Source of the DNA: Ardenticatenales bacterium
GTDB taxonomy: Bacteria > Chloroflexota > Anaerolineae > Epilineales > Epilineaceae
Direction: 5' to 3'
Assembly (NCBI GenBank): GCA_020853525.1
Contig: JADYYS010000059.1
Span: 1 to 64,000 of the forward strand
Length of the DNA: 64,000 bases
Position 1 is the stretch's first letter; every line of letters starts with the position of its first letter. The notes under the pieces were generated by a model. The model saw only the letters and a list, made by a program, of their open reading frames with translations, was not told where the DNA came from and made no database searches. The position numbers were made by a program, and so were the translations under genes. This document shows, piece by piece, positions 10,871-18,404 of this stretch.

Positions 10871-13800
10871 CGAGATGCGTCAGGTGGACCTCGGTGTCGT
10901 CGAGGATGTCCGTGTCGTCCTGGTCGGCCGTCACGCCGGCGCGGAGCGTCAGGACGAGCGGCTGCCCGGCGATCAGGCGGGTGTAGTACGCGTCCGGCTC
11001 GACCTCCGTCTGGACGGTGATCGTCTTGCTCCCGCCGGGCGGGATCGACCCGAACTGGCACGTCAGGAAGCCGACGGGCGCCTCGACGCACTGCGGGACG
11101 TTGTTGTCCGTCACGTAGTGGACGTCGACATCCAGCGTGAGCGTCAGGACGACGCCGGTGGCGATGCTCGAGCCGTCGTTGCGGACGGTGATGTCGTAGA
11201 AGAGCCCGTTGCCGGCGACGGCCGGGCCGGGGAGGAGCGGCGGGCGCGGGGTCTCGGCGTCCGGGTCGGCCGCATCGACGCTCTCGGAAGAAGCGTCGTC
11301 CCCGCCCTCGGCCCCGTCGTGGGCGTCACGCGCCAGCTCGAGGGCGGCGGCGGACTCGAGCGGGTCGGGATAGATGGGCGCCGGGCGCGAGACGATGAGG
11401 ATGTCCAGGTCGATGCTCGGGACGCCGAGGACGACGGCATCGCGGTTGTTGTCCAGGTTCTGATCGCCCGTCTCCGACGTGACGGTGGCGATGTTCGTCG
11501 CGGACTCGCTGGCGGCCGAACTGAACACGGCGTTGATCGTCAGGGTGCGCGAAGCGCCGTTCGCCAGGGCGCCGATCATCCAGATGCCCGAGACCGGGTC
11601 GTACGTCCCGCCTGATGCGGTGTGCGAGACGTACGTGAGGCCGATCGGGAGCCGGTCGCGCGCCGTGACGCCGACGGCATTCAGCGGCCCGTTGTTCGTC
11701 ACGACGATCGTGAACGTCACGGGGGTTCCGAACGCGTACGGGCCGGGCGTGACGGTCTTGTCGATCGAGAGGTCCGCGCCGCGGACCGTGACGGCCGCCG
11801 TGGCGGTGTCGTTGCTCTCATCCGGGTCGGGCAGGCTGCTCGCCGCGACGGTCGCGACGTTCGTGAGGATCTGGCCGCCCGTGCCGCTGAGGAGCTGGCC
11901 CCGCAGGAGCAGCGTCCGCATGGCGCCGTCCGGCAGGCTGCCGATGTTCCAGATGCCCGAGATCGGGTTGTACGTCGTGCCCGGCGGCGTCGTGGCGCTG
12001 ACGAAGGCCATGCCGCTCGGCACGCGGTCGCGGATCTGGACGCCCGTCGCGTCATCCTCGCCGTTGTTCGTGACGGTGATCGTGAACTCGACGGTCTGGC
12101 CCTCGTCGGCAATTGGAAGGTCGACGGACTTCGTGACCACCAGATCGGCGAACACGAGGAAGATCGGCACGGACGCCGTGTTGTTGCGCGTATCCGGGTC
12201 GCCGATCATCGGCGAGAGGTCGTCGACCGTCACGGTGTTCGTGACGATCGGGTTCGCCACCGCGACGCCCGGGTTCACGGTGGCGACGATGTCGAGCGTC
12301 GCCTCGGCGCCGATGCCGGTGACCTCGTCGAACGCCAGCGCGCCGACGTTCCAGTCGCCCGTCCCGGGCGTGTACGTGCCCTGGCTCGCCGTCGAGCTGA
12401 CGTACGTCAGCTGCGACGGCAGGACGTCCGTCGCGTGCACGTCGATCGCGTCCTTCGGCCCGTGGTTCGTGACCGTGACCGTGTAGACCACGGTGTCCCC
12501 TTCGTAGGGCGTGTTGTCGTCGACGGTCTTCTCGACCTCGAGATCGGCGCCCTGCACGGACACGGCGACCGTGCCGGTGTTGTTCGCCAGGTTCGGGTCG
12601 TTCGGATTGTTCGCGGGGTTGCTCGTGCCGGAGATCGTCGCCCGGTTCGCGATGAAGCCGCGGTAGCGGATGACGTTGTGGCTGCCGCAGCCGGCGACGA
12701 AGAGATCACCGTCCGGGCCCCAGACGAGGCCCGTGGGGTTGATCGGCGCCGGCTCGCCGGGCTCGGTGATGAGGAACTCGCCCAGGAAGTCGCCCGGCGA
12801 CATCGGCGACGCGACCTGCGGTCCCTGGTAGACGAGGACCTGGCCGCTACCGCTCGATACGACGTACAGGTTGCCGTCCGGTCCGAACGTGAGGTCGGCC
12901 GCCCCGGCGAGCGGGCCGCCGTGCGAGAAGACCTGGACGAACGCACCCGTGTCCGCGGCGTACTGGAAGATCCCGCTCGGCGTCGAGACGTAGAGGTCGC
13001 CGTCCGGCCCCCACGCGAGGCCGCGCGGCGCGATGAGGGACGGCGATCCGCCGAAGTCGACGAACGGCGGCGGGATCGGGAAGCCGCGCAGGAAGCCCGT
13101 GTCGAAGTAGCGGAGGATCTGGTTGCCGATGTTGCTCGAGACGTAGAGCAGCCCGTCGTCCGGTCCGAACGCCAGGCCCTCCGGACCCTGCAGGCCGCCG
13201 GAGCCGAAGAAGCCGGGGACGTACGGCGTGCCCTCGTAGGCGCCGGTCGTGCCGTTGTAGCGCAGGATCCGGTCGTTGTTGTAGCTGGCGACGTACAGCC
13301 GGCCGTCCGGACCGAAGACGAGGTCGCGCGGCCCGTCGAGCCCGCTCGTCTCGTCGACGAACGTGTCGATGAAGGCGCCGGTCGTGCCGTTGTAGCGCAG
13401 AACGCGGTCCGTGAACTCGCTCGACACGTAGAGGTTGCCGTCCGGGCCGAACGTGAGGTAGCGCGCGCAGTTCAGCCCGGGGACGGTCGCGCTGTAGCGG
13501 ACCTGGGCGAAGACGCCGGCAAACGCGGCGTGGCCGTCGAAGCGGACGATGCGGTTGTTGCCGCGGTCGGCCACAAGCGCGTCGCCGTCCGGAAGGAACA
13601 CGATGTCGCCGGGCGAGCTGAGGACGCCGCTGCCGAACGTGGGCAGCGCGGCGCCGGTCAGGAAGTTCCAGCGCTCGACGGCGCCGGGGTGGGTCGTGCC
13701 GTACAGGTTGCCGTCCAGGCCGTAGAGCACATCCTCGATGCCGCCGACCGGGTTGAAGCCGGCCGGGTCGCTGGCGACGCCGGCCGAATTCACGCGCAGG

Positions 13801-16800
13801 ATGTTGTTCGGGCCGCGGTTTGCGACATACAGGTTGCCGTCCGGCGCGTATGCCAGGCCGCGCGGGTTGTTGATCAATCCGCCGGAGCTGAATACGCCGA
13901 GGAAGGCGCCCGTCGCGCCGTCGAAGCGCAGGATGTCGTCCGGGAGGAAGAAGACGAAGTCGCGGGCGACGAAGACGTCGTCCGAGTCGCCGATGGCCAG
14001 GCCGAACGCGCCCGGTCCGTCCATCGGGACGGCGCTGACGAGCGAGCCAGGGCTCGTCGAGGTCGGCCCGTTCAGGACGATGATCGCTGAGTCGATTGTC
14101 GTGAACGTGCACGAGAGGTTGAGCGTCAGGAAGACGAGCTTGCCGTCCGCCGTGATCTCCATGTCGAATACGTTGTTGATGCTGCCGATGCCGATGCCGC
14201 ACGCCGCGCCGATGAGGTTGCCGTCGAAGAACGGCGTGGCCGACTCGGAGCCGGTGGTGGGGTTGTAGCGCCGGATGATCACCTCGTCGTCGTCCGACGG
14301 ATCGACGATGGCGGCGTAGAGCTGTTGGTCGAGGAAGCTCATCTTCAGCGCCCGGATGCCGTTGACGCCGGTGTTGTCGAACACGCCCTCGAACGTGCCG
14401 CTCACGATCCGTCCGAAGCCGAGGACCTGGTGCGAGTCCGTGCTGACCACGAGGAGGTTGCCTGAAACGGGATCGATCGCCAGCGCCTCGGGTCCGACCA
14501 GCCCGTTCTGGTTGCTGGCGATGATGGGCAGGCCCGGGCCGGGGAAGGCGAGGTCAAGCTGCAGGACCTGCGACAGTCCACGGTTCGCGACGTAGAGGTA
14601 GCGCTGGTCCGGCGACAGCACGAGGCCCGTCGGCCCGGAGAGGCCATCGGACGCGTCGAACAGCGCGCCGGTGCCGATCTGGGCGGAAGCGACGACGTCG
14701 AAGACGAGGATCTCGCTGCTGTTGCGGCTGGCGACGTACAGGTCGGCGATCGTGTCGCCGTTCCGATCCGGGCCGAACACGATCCCGTCGGCTCCGGCCA
14801 GCGTCGAGTTCGGGAACATGCCGAATACGCCCGGGTTCGGGTCGTCCTTGTGCGCAGCAACGACGCCGGTGAAGCCGCCGGCCGGGTTGTAGCGTCGGAT
14901 CTGGCTGTTCAGCGCGTTCGAGACGTAGAGGTTGCCGGCCCCGTCGAAGACGAGCCCGCGCGGCCCGGCGATCCCGTTCGGGAACGGGAAGAGCGGGTTC
15001 GGGCCGACGAACTCGCCGAGCGGGGCGCCCGTCGTCGCATCGAAGTGCAGGACCTGGTTCGTCTGGTTGCTGGCGACGTACAGGATCCCGGCGCGAAGCG
15101 CGAGCCCGACCGGCCCGCGGAGGCATCCGAGGCCGGGCACATCGCAATCCGCGTCCGGCTGGGCCTCCACGAAGACGTCGACGAACGCGCCGGTGGCGCT
15201 GTAGCGCAGAACCTGGTTCGAGTCGTAGCTCGAGACGAGCCAGTTGCCCGTCGCCGGGTCGCGAAGGATGGCGCTCGGGCGGCGCAGCCGGCCGAACGGC
15301 GGCGCCGGCGACGGGTCGCCGTCGGCGATGACGAACTCGCTATCGAACCGCCCGGGCGTGCGCGCCGTGTTCTGGTCGACCCGCACCGTGATCATCAGCG
15401 TTTCCATCTGGGCGATCGCGAGGTTGCCGACCGTCCAGATCCCGGTGACGTTGTTGTAGCTGCCCTGTGTGGCCGTGCTGCTGATGTAGATCAGGCCCGG
15501 CGGCAGCTGGTCGAGGACGGTCACGCCGGTGGCGGCGTAGCGACCGTCGTTCTGAACCTTGATCTCGAACGTGATGACCTCGTCCTCACACGGCATCGGG
15601 TTGTCGACGCGCTTGAAGACGACCCGCAGGTCGGCGCCGGCCGGCGGCGGCGCGATGAACTTCACCGAGAGGTCCTCATGGACGATCGGCGCGCCGATCC
15701 CGCCGCCGGGGTTGCAGCCGTAGGTCAGCCCGAGCGTGCCGTTCGGACCGTCCAGCCCGACCGTGGCCGAGCGCCCGCCGCTGCGGTCGCCGCCGGTGGG
15801 GATCTCGTTGACGAGCGTCGCGGCGGTCGTCATGACCTGGTTGTTGAACCGGCTGCCGATGTACAGCCGTCCGTCCGGGCCGAACGACAGCATGCGCGGC
15901 CCGTCGAGGCCGCCGCTGCCCGATGGCGCTAACGTGCCGATGAAGGCCCCGGTCGTGCCGTTGTAGGCGAGAACCCGATCGTTGGACTGGTTCGTGACGT
16001 ACAGGTTGTTGGCCAGACCCCCGAAGACGATGCCCGCCGGCTCATCCAAGCCGCCGCTGCCGGCGGCGACGAAGTTGCTCACGAACGCGCCGGTCGTCCC
16101 GTTGTAGCGCTTCACCTGGTCCGTCTGGAAGCTCGACACGTACAGGTCCCCGCCCTGGAACACGATCCCGATCGGGACGTCGAGTCCGCCGCTGCCGGCG
16201 GTGACGAAGTTGCCGATGTACGCACCGGTCGTCCCGTTGTAGCGCTTCACCTCGTCCGTGTTGATGCTGGCGACGAACAGGTCGCCGCCCGTCCCGAATC
16301 GCAGGCCGTGCGGGCCGTCCAGGCCGCCGTCCTCGTCGACGAGGAGCGTGCCCGGATCGTCCTCGACGAACTCGTCGATGAACGCGCCTGTCGTGCCGTT
16401 GTACTCGATGACCTCGTTGGAGAAGATGCTCGACACGAACAGGTTGCCGTTTGGACCGAACACGAGGTCCTGCGGCCCGTTCAGGCCGCCTGAGCCAGCG
16501 CTCACGAACACACCGACGAAGGCGCCGGTCGTGGCGCTGTAGCGGAGCACCTCGTTCGTGGAGCGGCTCGAGACGTACAGGAAGCCGCCGTTGAAGACGA
16601 TCCCTTCCGGGAACGACGGCAGGGTGGGCGATAGGAACGGCACGAGGTCGACGTCGAACTCGAGCACCCGGTTCGAGCCGTGGCTGACGACGTAGAGGTT
16701 GCCGGTGCTGTTGAAGCGGATGTAGCGAGGCTCGTTCAAGCCGTTCTGGCCGGACGCGACGGCGACGTTGAAGAAGCTGCCGTCGCCGCCCGCATAGCGC

Positions 16801-18353
16801 AGTACCCGGTCGTTGTTCTCGCTCGCGACGTACAGGTTCCCGTCGGCCGGGCCGAACGCGAGACCGCGCGGGCCGTCCAGACCGCCCGAGCCGCTCGCGA
16901 CGAACGTCCCGATCAACGCGCCGGTCGCGCCGTCGTACTTGATGACCGTGTCCGTGTTGTAGCTGCTGACGTAGAGGTGGCCGTCCGGCCCGAACACGAG
17001 ATCGTCCGGGCCGTCGAGCCCGCCGGAGCCCGCGGCGACGAACGTGCTCAGGAACGCGCCCGTCGCGCCGTTGTAGCGCAGGATCCGGTCGTTGTTGAAG
17101 CTGCTGACGTACACGTTGCTGTCCGGGCCGTAGCGCAGGCCGCGCGGACCGTCCAGCCCGCCGGATCCCGCGCCGATGAACGTCGCGAGGAAGAAGCCGT
17201 CGTTCAGCTGCGTGCCGGGGTGCGCGCCGTTGTAGAGGAGCACGCGGTCCGTCTCGAAGCTGCTGACGAAGACTTCGTCCACGCCGTCCGCCGTGGCATC
17301 GCCCGTTCCGCCCGCCACGCCGTCGCCGATCATCATGCCGGAGGGTCCGTCGAGGCCGGCCTCGCCGCTGCGGATGTGGACGCGCTCGAAGGAACCGGGC
17401 GTCGTGAACCGCGTCACCTTGTCGCCCGTCTCGCTGCTGACGAGGAGGCGGTTGTCCGGCGAGGGGTAGAGGGCGAGCGCGTCCGGCTGCCCGCTGTCGA
17501 CGTTCAAGTACTCGACGCGGATGTCGCTGCTGCGCTCCAGGATCTGGATCTGGAAGATGACCGTTTCGGCCGCTTCGTTGAAGTGGCTGACCTGCTCCCA
17601 CTGCGCCACGAACACCCGGTTCGGCGCCGTGCCGAAGGTGTAGGTCAGGATCCGGCCGTTCGTCGCCACGCGCCAGTCGTCCCACAGCCCGAAGATGCTG
17701 CCGCCGGCGGGTGAGGCGCCAGTCGGGGGGCACGCGTTCGAGAAACGGTTGTCGGGGCCGCCGAGGCTGATCTGGCCGTTGCCGCAGACAAAGACGCTCG
17801 TGTAGACCTGGTCGAAGTAGGTGAAGCTGAAGTCCGGCAGCACGCCGCCGTTCAGCGCGACCGAAACGCACTCGTCGTCCGAGATCGTGTTGAGCGGCAC
17901 GCCGATCGAGCGGATATCGCGGAAGTCCGAGACCGGCGCCTCGGGGTTCCCGATCTCATCGGAGTCCACGTAGCGGTAGTAGCCGTTGCCGGCCAGGCCG
18001 CCGCCGGTGGCCAGCGGCTGCATGCCCTTCGCGGCGTCGCCCGTCAGGACGGGATCGCTCTTCACGACGGGCGGCGGCAACTCGACGGTGAGCGGAGGAT
18101 CGGCCAGCGGGGCCGATGGCGAGGCGTCGAGGGGCGCGCCAGACGGCTGGCCAGACGGCGCGCCGGAGGGCGCACGGGATGGCGAACCGACGGACTCGGC
18201 CGCCGGCGCCGGTACGTCTGCCGTTCCGTTCGCCGCACGCGCCGCTCCGCCGGCGAACGCCAGCGCAACCGCGAGCGCGATGCCAAGCGCCTTGGCGATG
18301 CGAACGGGTCGGGCTTGGCTGTTCACCAGGCGGATAGTGATTCGCCTGCGCAT
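4281..18353 (-). CDS. giant secreted propeller/DUF11 protein with shared C-terminal module
   Basis: The 4690-residue exported protein starts at MRRRIT, with AAGGAG 8 bases upstream; the 17 residues before it in the track have no ribosome site. Approximate layout: signal peptide 1-44; Pro/Ser segment; a nidogen-like front domain 118-285 (IFGLWDDW ... FVAQWEQV); NHL-type propeller repeats (GPDG.LYVSS......YNG.TGAF...FV..GSGGLDGP) 290-840; one DUF11 domain about 905; a second propeller array 1030-1900; then about 14 tandem DUF11 beta-sandwich domains 1930-4090 (AD..V.K.V......G....Y.V.V.N.GP..A). The last approximately 585 residues form a module shared with two other proteins in this window. There is no LPXTG motif. 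The stop of the upstream paralogue is 51 bp away, so the two are probably co-transcribed. Likely role: cell-surface, sheath or adhesive structure (inference). Confidence 0.85.
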   Translation of the reverse strand: MRRRITIRLVNSQARPVRIAKALGIALAVALAFAGGAARAANGTADVPAPAAESVGSPSRAPSGAPSGQPSGAPLDASPSAPLADPPLTVELPPPVVKSDPVLTGDAAKGMQPLATGGGLAGNGYYRYVDSDEIGNPEAPVSDFRDIRSIGVPLNTISDDECVSVALNGGVLPDFSFTYFDQVYTSVFVCGNGQISLGGPDNRFSNACPPTGASPAGGSIFGLWDDWRVATNGRILTYTFGTAPNRVFVAQWEQVSHFNEAAETVIFQIQILERSSDIRVEYLNVDSGQPDALALYPSPDNRLLVSSETGDKVTRFTTPGSFERVHIRSGEAGLDGPSGMMIGDGVAGGTGDATADGVDEVFVSSFETDRVLLYNGAHPGTQLNDGFFLATFIGAGSGGLDGPRGLRYGPDSNVYVSSFNNDRILRYNGATGAFLSTFVAAGSGGLDGPDDLVFGPDGHLYVSSYNTDTVIKYDGATGALIGTFVASGSGGLDGPRGLAFGPADGNLYVASENNDRVLRYAGGDGSFFNVAVASGQNGLNEPRYIRFNSTGNLYVVSHGSNRVLEFDVDLVPFLSPTLPSFPEGIVFNGGFLYVSSRSTNEVLRYSATTGAFVGVFVSAGSGGLNGPQDLVFGPNGNLFVSSIFSNEVIEYNGTTGAFIDEFVEDDPGTLLVDEDGGLDGPHGLRFGTGGDLFVASINTDEVKRYNGTTGAYIGNFVTAGSGGLDVPIGIVFQGGDLYVSSFQTDQVKRYNGTTGAFVSNFVAAGSGGLDEPAGIVFGGLANNLYVTNQSNDRVLAYNGTTGAFIGTLAPSGSGGLDGPRMLSFGPDGRLYIGSRFNNQVMTTAATLVNEIPTGGDRSGGRSATVGLDGPNGTLGLTYGCNPGGGIGAPIVHEDLSVKFIAPPPAGADLRVVFKRVDNPMPCEDEVITFEIKVQNDGRYAATGVTVLDQLPPGLIYISSTATQGSYNNVTGIWTVGNLAIAQMETLMITVRVDQNTARTPGRFDSEFVIADGDPSPAPPFGRLRRPSAILRDPATGNWLVSSYDSNQVLRYSATGAFVDVFVEAQPDADCDVPGLGCLRGPVGLALRAGILYVASNQTNQVLHFDATTGAPLGEFVGPNPLFPFPNGIAGPRGLVFDGAGNLYVSNALNSQIRRYNPAGGFTGVVAAHKDDPNPGVFGMFPNSTLAGADGIVFGPDRNGDTIADLYVASRNSSEILVFDVVASAQIGTGALFDASDGLSGPTGLVLSPDQRYLYVANRGLSQVLQLDLAFPGPGLPIIASNQNGLVGPEALAIDPVSGNLLVVSTDSHQVLGFGRIVSGTFEGVFDNTGVNGIRALKMSFLDQQLYAAIVDPSDDDEVIIRRYNPTTGSESATPFFDGNLIGAACGIGIGSINNVFDMEITADGKLVFLTLNLSCTFTTIDSAIIVLNGPTSTSPGSLVSAVPMDGPGAFGLAIGDSDDVFVARDFVFFLPDDILRFDGATGAFLGVFSSGGLINNPRGLAYAPDGNLYVANRGPNNILRVNSAGVASDPAGFNPVGGIEDVLYGLDGNLYGTTHPGAVERWNFLTGAALPTFGSGVLSSPGDIVFLPDGDALVADRGNNRIVRFDGHAAFAGVFAQVRYSATVPGLNCARYLTFGPDGNLYVSSEFTDRVLRYNGTTGAFIDTFVDETSGLDGPRDLVFGPDGRLYVASYNNDRILRYNGTTGAYEGTPYVPGFFGSGGLQGPEGLAFGPDDGLLYVSSNIGNQILRYFDTGFLRGFPIPPPFVDFGGSPSLIAPRGLAWGPDGDLYVSTPSGIFQYAADTGAFVQVFSHGGPLAGAADLTFGPDGNLYVVSSGSGQVLVYQGPQVASPMSPGDFLGEFLITEPGEPAPINPTGLVWGPDGDLFVAGCGSHNVIRYRGFIANRATISGTSNPANNPNDPNLANNTGTVAVSVQGADLEVEKTVDDNTPYEGDTVVYTVTVTNHGPKDAIDVHATDVLPSQLTYVSSTASQGTYTPGTGDWNVGALAFDEVTGIGAEATLDIVATVNPGVAVANPIVTNTVTVDDLSPMIGDPDTRNNTASVPIFLVFADLVVTKSVDLPIADEGQTVEFTITVTNNGEDDATGVQIRDRVPSGMAFVSATTPPGTTYNPISGIWNIGSLPDGAMRTLLLRGQLLSGTGGQILTNVATVAASSLPDPDESNDTATAAVTVRGADLSIDKTVTPGPYAFGTPVTFTIVVTNNGPLNAVGVTARDRLPIGLTYVSHTASGGTYDPVSGIWMIGALANGASRTLTINAVFSSAASESATNIATVTSETGDQNLDNNRDAVVLGVPSIDLDILIVSRPAPIYPDPLESAAALELARDAHDGAEGGDDASSESVDAADPDAETPRPPLLPGPAVAGNGLFYDITVRNDGSSIATGVVLTLTLDVDVHYVTDNNVPQCVEAPVGFLTCQFGSIPPGGSKTITVQTEVEPDAYYTRLIAGQPLVLTLRAGVTADQDDTDILDDTEVHLTHLVDLADARIWKVSKPDDGVRAGEIFTYTLLVENLGPSHARDLAIDDTLLSSGAFTLVGTLLDPGRNDACTVVPAPPPLSGQILRCTLVDPLEPVGSGFGTGRWSVQVTARATQTQDINNEARVYSRDGVTGRIGTPDPRLGNNAAVDSISVLDTSDLRLTKSEVGDVRSPTVCATTTSVPNAVTAGERLTWTIVVTNQNPAFGEPGGSTAPNVVVSDAVPAGLEIVSIAGVGPGGSAAGCHAGTPGNPADPARCVFASLAAGTSGTVTIVARVDAGYVGLSGTNVIANSAWTASDNIDPFQDDNFVTQITAVTEVADLSIVKLATPSPVIAGRELSYELVIANAGPSNARSVIVRDRLPSSLRFVSARIENQSGRELCTYAEGAHEVICSLFEVPVGEPPVGGRRVFINTVVLPSIPAGPLANTATVASDVTPDCNPANNSSLVSVPVQTQADVAVTKVVDPVKIAAGRQVKYTVFVTNNGPSDAQNVVVTDTLPPEVIYEIDTLQPMCVITNAPAVPQVLSCAIGLLPSGQTRSFDIWALVRPNIPSGTTITNNVSVTSVTSLGDPVTANNTAFAKNYVESFVDLTISKFGTNEGRVRAGQILTYTVIVDNHGPSFGEGVALKDVLQAAEQFDLIDITSDRPATCRSLTAAGATETNVLAGTPWPPALPPVPPFGVLEPSGIPLIGQRLQVDCTLTQVLTPAFGIPQLGVLLADGPPNTGRWIVTMRVRFRQAQDIRNVADVVSTSNEIDPATNHAEVLHEITDVANLSVTKTALGEVQANGQAGRILNTQAPLPVLPEAPFYSGSATQVTAGRRIRYTVRVQNGGPSDAENVIVTDRLPAGVTVLPNTVRVNVDNLPQLPATACQTGTSGSPVDQLTCGIGTLLGVDSALRRGATIVFDVLVDPSVAPGSILENDVEVRSDVFDPTTANNHAHVQTAVLSSADLSTSKTATGQNVTGYDVPNARFTIADQANRVTAGLILRYELSVQNAGPSLSRNVTLRDILPAGVTYLHTDAGVDCRPDEVNGGTLYCTVGDMLPGERRTFSLFVLVDRAVANNTVLQNCVDALFAPASPPAAPGPLPPPPPTLTLTGDPLATNNQACNNTTVNAVADIGGPGDGGPFGDANGFLQKVDVPAEPRLDRSIEPDLAIAGNEHRYRITFGNAGPSTAVSVVLTDTLDFKQPGLTGERFLRCEPLDPDDVAVCAYNAVTNVVTLVQLKAHNETIFSGGVGTLTPGVGYGFDLVTIVDAGYVLDAANVQSAGPLNSEAGVIARNTAFLTTSTTDFRRQNNRDTERTRIIAEADLAITKTDIFGDFLTCDPVTPGGMVTYQIVATNNGPSDAAEVFVVDQLPIDALAVDPAQVDVTVSAGEIVEVRDDGRITIRVGNGVNNAGVPQLGRLNTRESVTIQLMAMVRQAAKCGSVFANTVGIETRRNDAVWPLVNTGPAQGPNGTPPTAPRTPTIDRNGANNRAVESTTVACPSIEIDKTVSFDGICPGADLPVINEAGQPVTFCFEITNTGTTYLDDIRITDTLRSRSTMPTIIFTDTIRFGVDPKVPVAPGETVRRQVTVPHLTRECGNAVDVVEVSANPVNSGRTDLSCLPIVTDTDSVRIEVPCVGVDFRLQLPILGGETCETWIQVQNVGDRDTIPVLVVWGEAGFCPPQAAGPLKVECSGLLRPGSAWSFANSQIPPGANSAVVYSLSAAIVEEQPGQPVAFGRLVCERIYESVVGSDLNWLIFDIAYRKRGTYDGYDFSKFAGEPLAVVVNRGCPDPVDPNRTNHAAYEGVSSDLEGAYDPVSGGFTSYAPYIVSGNAGLNTILHIQNSGELCTSLEIWFKDQDNCLRPILGDVIQLSRGETVDFDPATVVGAGWIGSAWIRASQPLGVVVDTMGPNHFTSYVGIPADIDALEFTLGDQVNYAPLIYNEYMGWDTAIQVQNLSATVAAKVKVYFLDFGGGIKQTLVDWICPRGSQSYFLPVIAGLPGNWTGTARAESQEWWTPGAHIVDPPRIQSVVILERFSDPARSERREAVAYNAATETIYDWQLGNGKGGVASGSAVFALPMVAKRNRGVSTEIGIANLVPKPGFTDFAIFLYDQNGLIDFVCEKLGEKQVEYINIDSWGWVRPSFLGSIVVSATFWEHDVFDAQGRFVRNLVGLGAVGIERIGAVLGDPDIPGDESKAYQSFPLFDHFLLEAPPNCGP

Positions 18354-18404
18354 GGGCGGTTCTCCTTGGGGCGTGCGGCGGTCTCGGACGAGCCCAACCG
18401 GCAC